This document shows positions 7,181 through 16,038 of a DNA stretch of 64,000 nt, piece by piece (the stretch's first letter is position 1; the number at the start of each line of letters is the position of its first letter). The stretch comes from Colivivens sp964452915 (GTDB lineage: Bacteria; Bacteroidota; Bacteroidia; Bacteroidales; Bacteroidaceae), in the NCBI GenBank assembly GCA_964452915.1, contig CAYVNW010000006.1, positions 19,669-83,668 of the forward strand, given 5' to 3'. The translations under genes were made by a program, and so were the position numbers. The notes below the pieces were generated by a model that was not told the DNA's origin, did no database searches, and was given only the letters and a program-made list of their open reading frames with translations.

Positions 7181-10030
7181 TTACTTCTGCATGTGTACAA
7201 ACTCCGTAGGAGTAACTTTAAGAACAGAACGGAAAGCACGTACAAAACTTGAGTAGTCAGCAAAGCCACATTGGTCAGCAACCTCACTGAAACTCATCTC
7301 AGGATGGATAGTAAGCATCCGTTTTGCTTTTTCCACCTTCAACCGCTGGATGTATTGCACAGGTGTCATTCCTGTCAATGCCAACAAATTACGATACAAC
7401 TGACTATAACTCACACACATTTTTGATGCTACCATATTGACATTTACGGATTCTCCATTACCAAGCATCAGATAAATTGTATCCGTAAGCCGGTTTATGA
7501 AATGTATCCCCAGTGCCTGACGGCTGTCAGTGATAGACTCATCTTCTTCTGCTTGCCTATCATTATCCGCAAACATCTTTTGTGAAAACTTCTTACGCAA
7601 CAATTCGCGCTGTTCCAATAGCTTCCTAACACGTATCAACAATTCATCACTACTAAATGGTTTTGTCAGGTATGCATCAGCACCCGCCTCAAGTCCTTTT
7701 ATCTTATCAGACTCTGTAACTTTTGCAGTAATGACAATGACAGGAATATGACTGGTAAGCTCATCAGCGCGAATCTGACGGCACAACCCCAAGCCGTCCA
7801 ACTTTGGCATCATAAGATCTGCAACTATGATGTCAGGCAACTTCTCACGGGCAATCTCTGCGCCACATTCTCCATCAGATGCATACAATACATTATACAA
7901 GCCATTGAGGCTCATTGCTATATATGCAGCAGCATCAGCATTATCCTCTACTATGAGTACATTGGACTTATCCATTCTTTCATTCTTAGCAGGCATAAAT
8001 TCAAAATCGTCATACTCCTCATCATAATCAATGTCTTCATGTCTTACAGAAGTGATGTCCATCATATCTGCATGCCCATGCTTTATTGGCAACGTAATAT
8101 GGAATATAGTTCCCTGCCGCTCCTCACTTTCAGCAGCTATCGTGCCATCGAGCGACTTAACGATTTGATCTGCCAAAGCAAGTCCGATACCCGAACCGAT
8201 GCTGTTGTCATTATCACACTGATAAAATGGTTCGAATATATGCGGAAGACTTTGTGATGGTATACCTTTTCCGTTGTCCGCTACATCAACAAACAGCTTA
8301 TTCTGACGTGTTCTGATATTGACCTCAACCTTACCGCCTACAGGTGTAAACTTAAGAGAGTTCGACAACAAATTACTTATAAGCTTATTAATATATTCTG
8401 GAATGAAATCTGTTTCTATATTTTTTTCTTGAGTAGTAACGTACAAACTGATACCGTGCGAATTTGCATAGCTTTTGAAACTTTCCACAATCATCTCTAT
8501 ATAAGCCACAATATTGCCACTACGCCAATTTGGAGTTCCAACAGCTGAACGTACCTTGGAAATATCAAGCAACTGGTTTATAAGATTTAATATATGATTG
8601 CCTTGCCGCTCAATAGCACCACCCATTGTCTTTGCATCCTCCACCGTAACATTGTCTTTTTGCAAATCATGACTAAATCCGAGTATAACAGTCAACGGTG
8701 TCCGAAACTCGTGGGTTATATTCGTAAAAAACGTTTCCCTCACTGCGTTTAATTGTTTCAATGCCTCATGGCTACGCATACGCAACTGGCGGTTACGAAT
8801 CAGTAACACTATGATTCCAACAAGCAGAAGAGCTATGGCAGCAAACACCACATAACCAATGTGTCTTGCTGAGCGTTCGCGATTCAGTTTATCATTAGCT
8901 GCGTTTATTCTTCGCGATTGTTGTCCCCGCTCAATATTATATGTAGCGCTCTGCATACGGTTCACCTTCTCCATATCGACCAAACTGTCTTGCAGAGCGG
9001 TAGCATATTCATGAGCCGTTAAAGCCCCATGCCAATCTCCGCGTTCTTTATATAACCTATAATATAATGTATAGACTTCCGCCAAGTGCTCTGTACTATG
9101 GATCTTGTCCGCAATATCTTTTGCATCATTGAGATATGCCTCAGTTTTCACATAATCATGCATCGCAAGGTACACTCCGGCAAGAGCTATAAGAGAATTC
9201 AATGTATGCCACTCATCTTTCGAATCTTTCATTAGGTTGTATGACTCGGTATATTCTATAAGAGCCTTCTCATACTCATGGGCCTTCTCATACAAATTAC
9301 CATAATAAGTATGACACAATGCCACTCCAAGCATATTACCATCTTGCTGATTCAGTTCCATCGACTTATGGTAATAAACCCATGCACTATCAATTTCTCC
9401 GCTTTCTTCAAATACTGAACCGATATTTGCATAATTAATGGCCTGACCAGTAAGGCTGTTCAAAGATTTTTCCCCTGCGAGCGCAAGACGAAGTGTACTG
9501 TCTGCAAGATGTAAATCACCGATGGTAAGATATACGTTTGCAAGTCCATTGAGCGATACTACACGATTTTTCTTCGCGGTAAAAGAAGTATCAGAACATT
9601 CGTCTGCCATCATGAGAGCTCTTCTATGGTATTGTTGTGCTGCGTCGAGCGTACCAATACGCCGATAATCAGTGCCAATATTATTCAACGCCTGAACCAT
9701 CTCGATGGTGTCGTTAACCTGCTCAGCAAGAGCGAGGCCCTCACCATGCCTTTGCAATGCCGCATCGAACAAATTCTCGTTTCTCAGCTGCTTGCCCCAT
9801 TCACGCAAAGCCACAATCTCACCTATGATATTATTCCCGTTCCTCATGACATGGTACAGACTGTCGAGTGCAGGAATTCCCTTCACTGATTTTACCATAC
9901 TGTCTGCCTCCTTCCGTTGCTCACTGGTGACTGATGGTATACTGTTATCCGAACACGATACAAGCAAACAAAACATATATAAAGTTGCCCAATACCTATT
10001 TATCATGAAATAATCTACTATCTTATGCAT
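7181..10030 (-). CDS. Hybrid two-component sensor: TPR, histidine kinase, receiver, AraC output
   Basis: This 949-residue one-protein signalling system contains every step of a two-component pathway. A lipoprotein-like signal (CLLVSCSD) leads into TPR-like repeats over about residues 50-370, then a membrane helix (about 390-412). The kinase region has the phospho-acceptor His in NITHEFRTPLT (about 440), the N box SNLLSNSLKFTP, DVADNGKGIP and GSGIGLALAD. The receiver domain (about 690-810) holds Asp in VADLMMPKLDG and Lys in LTKPFSS. The C-terminus is an AraC-type helix-turn-helix (about 850-949). Unlike classical polysaccharide HTCS proteins it has TPRs instead of a two-propeller sensor. MINRYW at 10006 is an alternative start. 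Targets are unknown. Confidence 0.92.
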   Translation of the reverse strand: MHKIVDYFMINRYWATLYMFCLLVSCSDNSIPSVTSEQRKEADSMVKSVKGIPALDSLYHVMRNGNNIIGEIVALREWGKQLRNENLFDAALQRHGEGLALAEQVNDTIEMVQALNNIGTDYRRIGTLDAAQQYHRRALMMADECSDTSFTAKKNRVVSLNGLANVYLTIGDLHLADSTLRLALAGEKSLNSLTGQAINYANIGSVFEESGEIDSAWVYYHKSMELNQQDGNMLGVALCHTYYGNLYEKAHEYEKALIEYTESYNLMKDSKDEWHTLNSLIALAGVYLAMHDYVKTEAYLNDAKDIADKIHSTEHLAEVYTLYYRLYKERGDWHGALTAHEYATALQDSLVDMEKVNRMQSATYNIERGQQSRRINAANDKLNRERSARHIGYVVFAAIALLLVGIIVLLIRNRQLRMRSHEALKQLNAVRETFFTNITHEFRTPLTVILGFSHDLQKDNVTVEDAKTMGGAIERQGNHILNLINQLLDISKVRSAVGTPNWRSGNIVAYIEMIVESFKSYANSHGISLYVTTQEKNIETDFIPEYINKLISNLLSNSLKFTPVGGKVEVNIRTRQNKLFVDVADNGKGIPSQSLPHIFEPFYQCDNDNSIGSGIGLALADQIVKSLDGTIAAESEERQGTIFHITLPIKHGHADMMDITSVRHEDIDYDEEYDDFEFMPAKNERMDKSNVLIVEDNADAAAYIAMSLNGLYNVLYASDGECGAEIAREKLPDIIVADLMMPKLDGLGLCRQIRADELTSHIPVIVITAKVTESDKIKGLEAGADAYLTKPFSSDELLIRVRKLLEQRELLRKKFSQKMFADNDRQAEEDESITDSRQALGIHFINRLTDTIYLMLGNGESVNVNMVASKMCVSYSQLYRNLLALTGMTPVQYIQRLKVEKAKRMLTIHPEMSFSEVADQCGFADYSSFVRAFRSVLKVTPTEFVHMQK

Positions 10031-10053
10031 TACACCCTATAATATAATGACAA

Positions 10054-10085
10054 CAAAGTTAGCCTTTCTTCTTCAAACAACCAAA
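10054..10085 (-). promoter_or_regulatory. Promoter of the hybrid sensor gene
   Basis: On the minus strand TTTG (10085-10082), 20 bases, TAACTTTG (10061-10054). The expected transcript start is about 17 bases before the ATG at 10030. Confidence 0.75.
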
Positions 10086-10247
10086 TGAATTTGTGCTTTT
10101 GCCACTATTCATTAATTATAAGACGTGTCACGCGGTAAGAAGTGAAGTCTGTCCGAAAATTCAATGCTTAGTAATATTTCACGATGAGATGAAAGATTAT
10201 ACAAGAACTTTGAAAGATTTTGCAATGGCACTCATAGTATTTTAAGT

Positions 10248-10255
10248 TACTTTTG
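10248..10255 (+). promoter_or_regulatory. -7 promoter element of the beta-barrel gene
   Basis: TACTTTTG matches TAnnTTTG. No TTTG lies at the usual 19-21 base distance (the nearest is 25 bases away), so the -33 box is weak or absent. The start codon is 47 bases further on. Confidence 0.5.
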
Positions 10256-10301
10256 CAACATGAAAATTCATTTGTAACAAAAACTATAAACATCCAAAGA
10301 T

Positions 10302-11123
10302 ATGAAATTAACAAGAAAAATCACGGTGCTCACCGCTTTAGTGGCATGCACTTCCCTGCAGGCGCAGGTGGACAACTATGGAGTGTTCAAACATCTCGGT
10401 GCTGACATCAATGTAGGTTCACAAGGTATCGGTTTTGACCTTGCTACACCCGTAACTAATTATTTAGAGTTTAGCTTTGGAATGAACTTCATGCCTGGGT
10501 TTAAGATCGATGGTGATGTTGACGTTAACGACATTAAAGCCACCTATACTTATGCAGGTCAGCAATACGACTACAACATTCCGCTTGATGAGGTTAACAT
10601 AGAAGGGAAACTAGGACGTACTACTGCTGACTTTAAATTGAATTTCTATCCATTCGGAAAGAAGAACGACCTCTTCATTGCCGCAGGCTTCTCATTCGGT
10701 GGCAAGAAAATAGCTAAACTCAAAGGGCACAACGATGAGATTGGCAAATTCATGAGAGGTGAAGGTGTGTATGCCTCAATTCCTGCTGATGCAGTAAAGC
10801 AGGTAAATGCGGAAATCGACAAATATGAAGTAGACTTCAACGACAATGGTGATATCATCGGAGATGTACGTGTACACAGTTTCCGCCCATACGTAGGATT
10901 AGGCTATGGCAGACTTGTGCCCAAGCATCGGCTTGGCTTCCGTGTAGAACTGGGTTGCCAGTTCATGGGCAAAATGAAAATATATCAGAACAACAAGGAA
11001 GTAGACTTGAACCGAATCTATCAGGAAACAGGAGAAAAGGCAACAGATGACCTCTCTGATTTCATCGACAAATTCACTGTATACCCTGTGCTTAAAATAT
11101 CACTGACAGGAAGGATATTCTAA
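10302..11123 (+). CDS. Putative outer-membrane beta-barrel protein
   Basis: This 273-residue protein has a cleavable signal peptide ending in SLQAQ (about residue 22). The rest alternates polar and hydrophobic residues in short strands (YLEFSFGMNFMPGF, DLFIAAGFSFGG, FRPYVGLGYGRL, VYPVLKISLTGRIF) and ends in an aromatic residue, as outer-membrane barrels do. I recognise no named family. It is monocistronic, with a promoter element upstream and an 11-bp stem terminator downstream. It is divergent from the hybrid sensor gene, whose promoter lies in the same gap, so regulation by that sensor is possible but unsupported beyond position. Confidence 0.75.
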   Translation: MKLTRKITVLTALVACTSLQAQVDNYGVFKHLGADINVGSQGIGFDLATPVTNYLEFSFGMNFMPGFKIDGDVDVNDIKATYTYAGQQYDYNIPLDEVNIEGKLGRTTADFKLNFYPFGKKNDLFIAAGFSFGGKKIAKLKGHNDEIGKFMRGEGVYASIPADAVKQVNAEIDKYEVDFNDNGDIIGDVRVHSFRPYVGLGYGRLVPKHRLGFRVELGCQFMGKMKIYQNNKEVDLNRIYQETGEKATDDLSDFIDKFTVYPVLKISLTGRIF

Positions 11124-11149
11124 AACACCAAACTGACAGACATATTTAT

Positions 11150-11192
11150 GCAGGATGCCGACGTAGTATATGCACGGCATCCTGCTTTCATT
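11150..11192 (+). terminator. Intrinsic terminator after the beta-barrel gene
   Basis: An 11-bp perfect stem (GCAGGATGCCG at 11150-11160, CGGCATCCTGC at 11175-11185) with a 14-base loop is followed by a short T-containing stretch. It lies 27 bases after the stop codon. Confidence 0.7.
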
Positions 11193-11741
11193 AAGCTATG
11201 GCTCATCTTTTTGTGTGCCTTGTAATTTTTTCGCTTTGGTTTTCTGCGTAGTAAAAGATATTTTCCTACGTAGGTTTTAATCATTCCCTACGTAGAGAAA
11301 GATCTTTTTCTATAGCATTACAACATCAGTAATGCTGTTTCGGAACCGCATTTATACAGCTTCGTTAACATTTTTATGCTGTACCAATAACATTACGACT
11401 TCCCTACTATGTGATCCCGTAGCGAAACGAGCGGATCTTCATTGCTCGCTGTGTTGCTATGATGTCTTAGTCCAAATGCTATGCTACAGTGTTATGAGGT
11501 CTGCTATGGAGATTCTCTCGCTGCGCTGCGGGATGACGGATGAGGGATGAAGTAAAAAGGAAAGTATGAAGTGTCAGGTAGGTATGACGTGCCTGGCATG
11601 GTCGTGACGGCAAGGTGCAGGTACTTTTGAGTCCAGTGGACTCATGGTGTGCGACTACCACAATGCTGTGGGATAGCGAGTTGACAATATACACCTTACT
11701 ATATATATACGTGCGTGGGAGAAAAATCGCATGATGTTATG

Positions 11742-11785
11742 TAAGTACTTGCGTGGGCAAGGTTAAGTACTTGCGTTTTTTCCTC
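11742..11785. repeat. Direct repeat pair with 22-base period
   Basis: TAAGTACTTGCGT occurs at 11742-11754 and 11764-11776, exactly 22 bases apart, the same period as the tandem array 50 bases downstream. Confidence 0.8.
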
Positions 11786-11814
11786 ATTTTTTAGCTCCAA
11801 AAAGGTATCAATAT

Positions 11815-11880
11815 CGTTGGCGGTTTTAATGCATTTCGTTGACCATTTAAATGCATTTCGTTGGCGGTTTTAATGCATTT
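11815..11880. repeat. Three-unit 22-bp tandem repeat
   Basis: Three abutting 22-base units (11815-11836, 11837-11858, 11859-11880) each start with CGTTG and end with AATGCATTT. Units 1 and 3 are identical (core GGCGGTTTT); unit 2 differs in the core (ACCATTTA). No spacers exist, so it is not a CRISPR array. Confidence 0.9.
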
Positions 11881-11947
11881 CGCTTTTGTCTCACAAATTA
11901 CACGAATTTACACGGATGATGTAAAGGGAAAGGGCAATGTCAAGCGG

Positions 11948-12048
11948 CGACCCTGTTTGGGTCGTGGTATCTCTCTATATTGCTACACCTTCCCTCACGA
12001 GGGAGGGTTACTAAGCGGTGAGTCAGCCTGACTCGTAAAATCACGACC
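11948..12048. repeat. Cluster of inverted repeats
   Basis: CGACCC/GGGTCG forms a 6-bp stem (11948-11964). GGTCGTG (11960-11966) can instead pair with CACGACC (12042-12048), enclosing a CCCTC/GAGGG hairpin near 11991-12005 and the near-palindrome GAGTCAGCCTGACTC (about 12019-12033). The two stems sharing GGTCG are mutually exclusive. Function unknown. Confidence 0.55.
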
Positions 12049-12164
12049 ACGGTACTATAAAGGAGCGATAATGTACATGTACAATTGAGTCTAACCCCCA
12101 GTGGCTTAATACAGATTTACTTTACAACATTTACCCCTCAGATGTCGGGTGGTTTAAAACATCG

Positions 12165-13061
12165 TCACTCCTCATCAATGCCGGTAATTCTGCCTTCGTC
12201 TGTCAGCCGGAGGCCATCATCGGAAATGGTAATTAAATGCCGTTTATACAAATCACCCGCAGCCTTTTTGAACGTCTTCTTACTTACATGAAATTCTGCA
12301 TATATGTCTTCCGCCGAACTCTTGTCGTGGAACGGACAATAGCCATCAGCTCTGTCGGACATATATTTGAACAACTCAGCAGAGAAATCTGCTACGTGTC
12401 TGCCTCCAGATGCCTGCAAAGCAAGGTCGATTTTACCGTCTGGACGTACATTCTTCACAAAAGCAGCCTGTCGGTCACCAATATGAACCGCCTGAAATAT
12501 CTCATTGTGATATATCAGTCCGCTGTACTTTCCTTCCACAATTGCTTTAAACCCAAGTTCCGTCTGTTGCTGAACCATTATTTCTACACTGTCACCCGAA
12601 TTGTACGGAGGCATGTCTTTCGACAAGAATTTTTCTATCTTGGCTGAGGCAACGATGCGTGAGGTCAATGTATCAATATAGCAATAAATCATATATTTAC
12701 CTCCCTGCTTCATGCGTGCTTTCTGTTCCTTAAACGGGCAGAACAAGTCTTTCATCAATCCCCAATTGAGGAATGCTCCATACTGGTTAACCCAGCTAAC
12801 CTCAAGACATGCGAATTGTCCCACCTCAACAAGTGGATACTCGGTAGTGGCAATAAGACGCTCCTCATTGTCGAGATACAGAAATACATCAACAATATCA
12901 CCTATCGTGCAACCTGTCGGGACATAGCGTAGAGGCAACAAAATATCACCTATCTCACCACCATCAAGATATACACCAAAATCAACTTCACGCAGAACTT
13001 TAAGTTTATTCCATTTCCCCAAGCGGATATCTGGGGTAATATATTGTTCATTCCCTTTCAT
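12165..13061 (-). CDS. CvfB-like S1-domain RNA-binding protein
   Basis: This 298-residue protein has the order expected of the CvfB family. Tandem S1-like OB domains cover about residues 10-220 (DFGVYLDGGEIGDILLP, VNQYGAFLNWGLMKDLFCPF, TELGFKAIVEGKYSGLIYHNE), and a C-terminal winged helix covers about 225-298 (DIYAEFHVSKKTFKKAAGDLYKRHLI). CvfB homologues bind RNA and influence virulence or stress genes in Firmicutes; the role in Bacteroidetes is not known to me. Its start overlaps the ABC ATPase gene by 14 bases, so both are probably co-translated. Confidence 0.85.
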   Translation of the reverse strand: MKGNEQYITPDIRLGKWNKLKVLREVDFGVYLDGGEIGDILLPLRYVPTGCTIGDIVDVFLYLDNEERLIATTEYPLVEVGQFACLEVSWVNQYGAFLNWGLMKDLFCPFKEQKARMKQGGKYMIYCYIDTLTSRIVASAKIEKFLSKDMPPYNSGDSVEIMVQQQTELGFKAIVEGKYSGLIYHNEIFQAVHIGDRQAAFVKNVRPDGKIDLALQASGGRHVADFSAELFKYMSDRADGYCPFHDKSSAEDIYAEFHVSKKTFKKAAGDLYKRHLITISDDGLRLTDEGRITGIDEE

Positions 13062-13782
13062 TGGTTAACTTTGAATTTATTGGATCTTGCCCTATGGTTG
13101 TTATGTCTGTCTTATCCGGCGAGTCTATAGCATCAACAATTATCCCATCGGCAATGTGTATTATACGATCAGTCATTTGTGCAAGTTTCTCGTCGTGAGT
13201 AACAATTACAAAAGTCTGTTCAAATTTGTCTCTTAAATCGAAGAACAGCTTATGTAATTCCTCCTTATTCTTACTGTCAAGGCTGCCGGAGGGCTCGTCG
13301 GCAAGGATAACCGCCGGATTGTTGATTAACGCTCGTGCAATTGCCACTCGCTGCTGCTCACCACCCGACATCTCGCCAGGCTTATGGTCCTCCCTATCTT
13401 TCAGTCCAAGATATTCTAATAACATTTTTGCCCGCTTCTTCGCTTCACCATGCGGTTTCCTCGCAATCATAGCAGGAATAATGACATTTTCGATTGCAGT
13501 GAATTCGGGAAGTAACTGATGCGATTGAAATACAAATCCTATGTGGAGATTACGATAGCGTGCCTGTGCTGCCATATTCATTTTAGTCAGATTATTTCCC
13601 TCAACCAGTACATCTCCACTATCCGGAGTGTCGAGCGTTCCCATAATCTGCAATAGAGTGGTCTTACCGGCACCACTTGGACCGACAATACTTATAACGT
13701 CACCTTTATTAACTTGAAGGCTTATGCCCTTCAATACTTGCAGGTCACCAAAACTCTTTGTTATATTCTTTAATTCAATCAT
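13048..13782 (-). CDS. ABC transporter ATP-binding protein (LolD/MacB type)
   Basis: This 244-residue ATPase shows Walker A GPSGAGKTT (about residues 34-42), a Q-loop in VFQSHQLLPEFTA, the signature MSGGEQQRVAIARAL, Walker B AVILADEPSG and the switch His in VIVTHDE. The Q-loop and LLPEFTA wording fit the LolD/MacB/FtsE group, which works with a membrane permease in lipoprotein release or mechanotransmission. No permease gene is adjacent, so the partner must lie elsewhere. It is 11 bases downstream of the antiporter gene and overlaps the CvfB-like gene. Confidence 0.9.
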   Translation of the reverse strand: MIELKNITKSFGDLQVLKGISLQVNKGDVISIVGPSGAGKTTLLQIMGTLDTPDSGDVLVEGNNLTKMNMAAQARYRNLHIGFVFQSHQLLPEFTAIENVIIPAMIARKPHGEAKKRAKMLLEYLGLKDREDHKPGEMSGGEQQRVAIARALINNPAVILADEPSGSLDSKNKEELHKLFFDLRDKFEQTFVIVTHDEKLAQMTDRIIHIADGIIVDAIDSPDKTDITTIGQDPINSKLTNERE

Positions 13783-13793
13783 ATCATTCTTAG

Positions 13794-15932
13794 TTATCCT
13801 ACTTTACTAATCCATTTCGACATCCAAGCCGAAAGCCTTGTTGTATGATATTGCTTTTCCAATGGTGCGGAGAATGAATACGCCTCGTTGTTCTTGCCGT
13901 ATTGGTCAGGATAAATCACCATTACACTACAGTGACTGAAGTAATTCGGTACAACCTTATTTAATTTATCAAACGACTTTTGATAGCTTATTCCTCCAGG
14001 ACGTGCAGTTACAATGACAAACAATTGGTCTGCGTTTACACGATTTTTTAATGCAATCAAGTCCTGCCAGCTGTCAATCATTTTATACTCTGCTCTGACA
14101 TTCTTATGATAACGCTGAACATACTGGTAAATCAACCTTCCGGTAGCATCAGAAGTATGAAACTCAATCTTACACCCAATCTCACCTGCCAAACGCGCCA
14201 ATCTACGAACCCACCGATAAAAACCTACTTCATATTCAGCTTTAGCCGGCACAGCAACTACAATTTTTCGCATAGTACTGACCGGCATATTGTAGCTTGC
14301 GATTATTAACTGACGGTTCATACTGTCAATCAGTGTTTGTGCGAAATATCCATAAAACGAGGTATCACCATCTTTTTGGTCATGAGGACCCATCACAATC
14401 TCTGATGCGTCATTTTCACGCATACTATGCACGACACCATTAACAAGGTTAACAGCCAGGCGGCTTTGAACCTGTACAGGTACATCAGTTGCCACACATA
14501 TTTCTTCTGCATCATCAAGAATTTCCTTACTTTCTCTCTGCGATTTTTCTGTATAGTCAGCATCATTGACCACATGCAAGCAAATTAATCCACGGTTCAA
14601 TGCCTGGTTTCTCATCATTATAGCAGTCTGGACGAGGTTACGAATCTTTGTTGTATCCTTGACCAATACTAATATTTTCTCATCATCGGCAGGTCGGGTT
14701 TGTGTGTTCTCCCGTTCGCTATCAGCCTGCATCCTCAACTTACGCGCCGCTTGGTCGGTTGCCATTGAGCTGATTATACATGAAATTAGAATCATCATCA
14801 CAACACCATCAAGCACAGTATTATCCATCAAATGCTCTCCAGGAGCGACTTCTAAGCTTGTTCCAACCATAACCATGGCTATTGCACCGGCTGCATGGGC
14901 TTCAGACAGTCCAAACATCATCAATCCCTGAGCATGATTGAAATGAAACAGACAACGGGCGCACGTAGACGCAATCAATTTCGACAGTGTGCTTGTAAGC
15001 ACTATAATCAATACGATAAATACAGCATTCCAATCACTAATCAACGGTTTCAGGTTCACTAACATACCAACTCCTACAAGGAAATATGGAATGAATATGG
15101 CATTGCCGACAAACTCAATGCGATTCATCAACGATGATGAGCGTGGAATGAACCGGTTGAAGATAAGTCCGGACAAAAACGCTCCAAGGAGTCCTTCAAT
15201 TCCACATAATTCCGCAAGGGCGGCAGAGAAGAAAACCATTACCAGCACAAATATATATTGTATGACCCTTTCGGTATAGCGTTTAAAGAACGCTCTTATA
15301 ACAAAAGGGAAAACCAAAATGACCCCGACAAAATAAAGGATACATTTCAGTGAGAATAAAATCCAAAACCACGCATCATTAGATCCTCTATACTGTCCTG
15401 CGATAACAGCCAGCAATATAAGAGCGAACAGCAATGCGATCATCGTGGCTGAAATAGATATTGTCACTGAGGGATTCTTTGACAAGCCATACTTCGCAAC
15501 TATTGGATAGGCCACAAGCGTATGCGATGAAAAGATGCAAGCAAGCAACAGTGACGCAGAAAGTGTATATTCCAATAAATAATAACCTGTTACATAGCCG
15601 AAAACAAAAGGTATTAATGAGGTCAACACTCCAAATACAAGCCCTTTCGATATATATTGCTTAAAGCCTACAAGGTCCATTTCAAGACCCGCAAGAAACA
15701 TTATATAGTATATGCCTACTTGTCCAAACAATGTGAAACTTGCATCTCGGTCGAGGACATGGAACCCATTTTCTCCAATTAAAACTCCTGCAAGAATGTA
15801 ACCGATTATGTGCGGAATTCTCAACCATCCAAACACTAACGGTGCTAATAATATAATAAGGAGTACGAGGAAGAACACCCACGTGGGGTCAGTGATAGGC
15901 AAGTGTATGTATTGAGTTATAGCATCCATCAT
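13794..15932 (-). CDS. Kef/CPA2-type cation:proton antiporter with UspA-like tail
   Basis: About 712 residues. The N-terminal two thirds form 12 or so membrane segments of the CPA2 exchanger family (Na+/H+ or K+/H+). GYILAGVLIGENGFHVLDRD, the LEMDLVGFK segment and GLLGAFLSGLIFNRFIPR are diagnostic. Residues after about 430 are soluble, with two stretches like universal-stress-protein domains (ILVLVKDTTKIRNLVQ, KIVVAVPAKAEYEVGF). I chose the ATG at 15932. The open frame can begin at a TTG at 15962, but that codon lies inside the -7 element TACCTTTG (15967-15960), so it would not be in the mRNA. It leads a three-gene operon with the ATPase and CvfB-like genes. Confidence 0.88.
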   Translation of the reverse strand: MMDAITQYIHLPITDPTWVFFLVLLIILLAPLVFGWLRIPHIIGYILAGVLIGENGFHVLDRDASFTLFGQVGIYYIMFLAGLEMDLVGFKQYISKGLVFGVLTSLIPFVFGYVTGYYLLEYTLSASLLLACIFSSHTLVAYPIVAKYGLSKNPSVTISISATMIALLFALILLAVIAGQYRGSNDAWFWILFSLKCILYFVGVILVFPFVIRAFFKRYTERVIQYIFVLVMVFFSAALAELCGIEGLLGAFLSGLIFNRFIPRSSSLMNRIEFVGNAIFIPYFLVGVGMLVNLKPLISDWNAVFIVLIIVLTSTLSKLIASTCARCLFHFNHAQGLMMFGLSEAHAAGAIAMVMVGTSLEVAPGEHLMDNTVLDGVVMMILISCIISSMATDQAARKLRMQADSERENTQTRPADDEKILVLVKDTTKIRNLVQTAIMMRNQALNRGLICLHVVNDADYTEKSQRESKEILDDAEEICVATDVPVQVQSRLAVNLVNGVVHSMRENDASEIVMGPHDQKDGDTSFYGYFAQTLIDSMNRQLIIASYNMPVSTMRKIVVAVPAKAEYEVGFYRWVRRLARLAGEIGCKIEFHTSDATGRLIYQYVQRYHKNVRAEYKMIDSWQDLIALKNRVNADQLFVIVTARPGGISYQKSFDKLNKVVPNYFSHCSVMVIYPDQYGKNNEAYSFSAPLEKQYHTTRLSAWMSKWISKVG

Positions 15933-15959
15933 AGGGTCTGTTACAGTCAGAAAGTTCTG

Positions 15960-15990
15960 CAAAGGTACGAATTATTTTGTAATACACAGA
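15960..15990 (-). promoter_or_regulatory. Promoter of the antiporter operon
   Basis: TACCTTTG on the minus strand (15967-15960), with an imperfect -33 box TCTG (15990-15987) at 19 bases. It rules out the TTG start at 15962. Confidence 0.6.
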
Positions 15991-16038
15991 AAGCTACAAC
16001 AAATAATCAAGAAAAAGAGTAACACATTACAATGTGCA

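Larger units (their letters stand above)
11193..12164. other. Gene-poor, repeat-rich intergenic region
   Basis: I found no convincing coding frame in these roughly 970 bases. Open frames here are short and lack family features. The stretch holds two copies of CCTACGTAG (about 11263-11297), a pair of 13-base repeats 22 bases apart (11742, 11764), a three-unit 22-bp tandem array (11815-11880), a cluster of hairpins (11948-12048) and a 12-bp palindrome (12072-12083). The hairpins and repeats are listed separately. Confidence 0.6.

Noticed and set aside
11332..11694. Short open frames in the repeat-rich gap
   Set aside because: Overlapping 70-codon frames on both strands, no motif, no ribosome site, odd composition.
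11815..11880. CRISPR array
   Set aside because: Units abut with no spacers, only three copies, and no cas genes are near.
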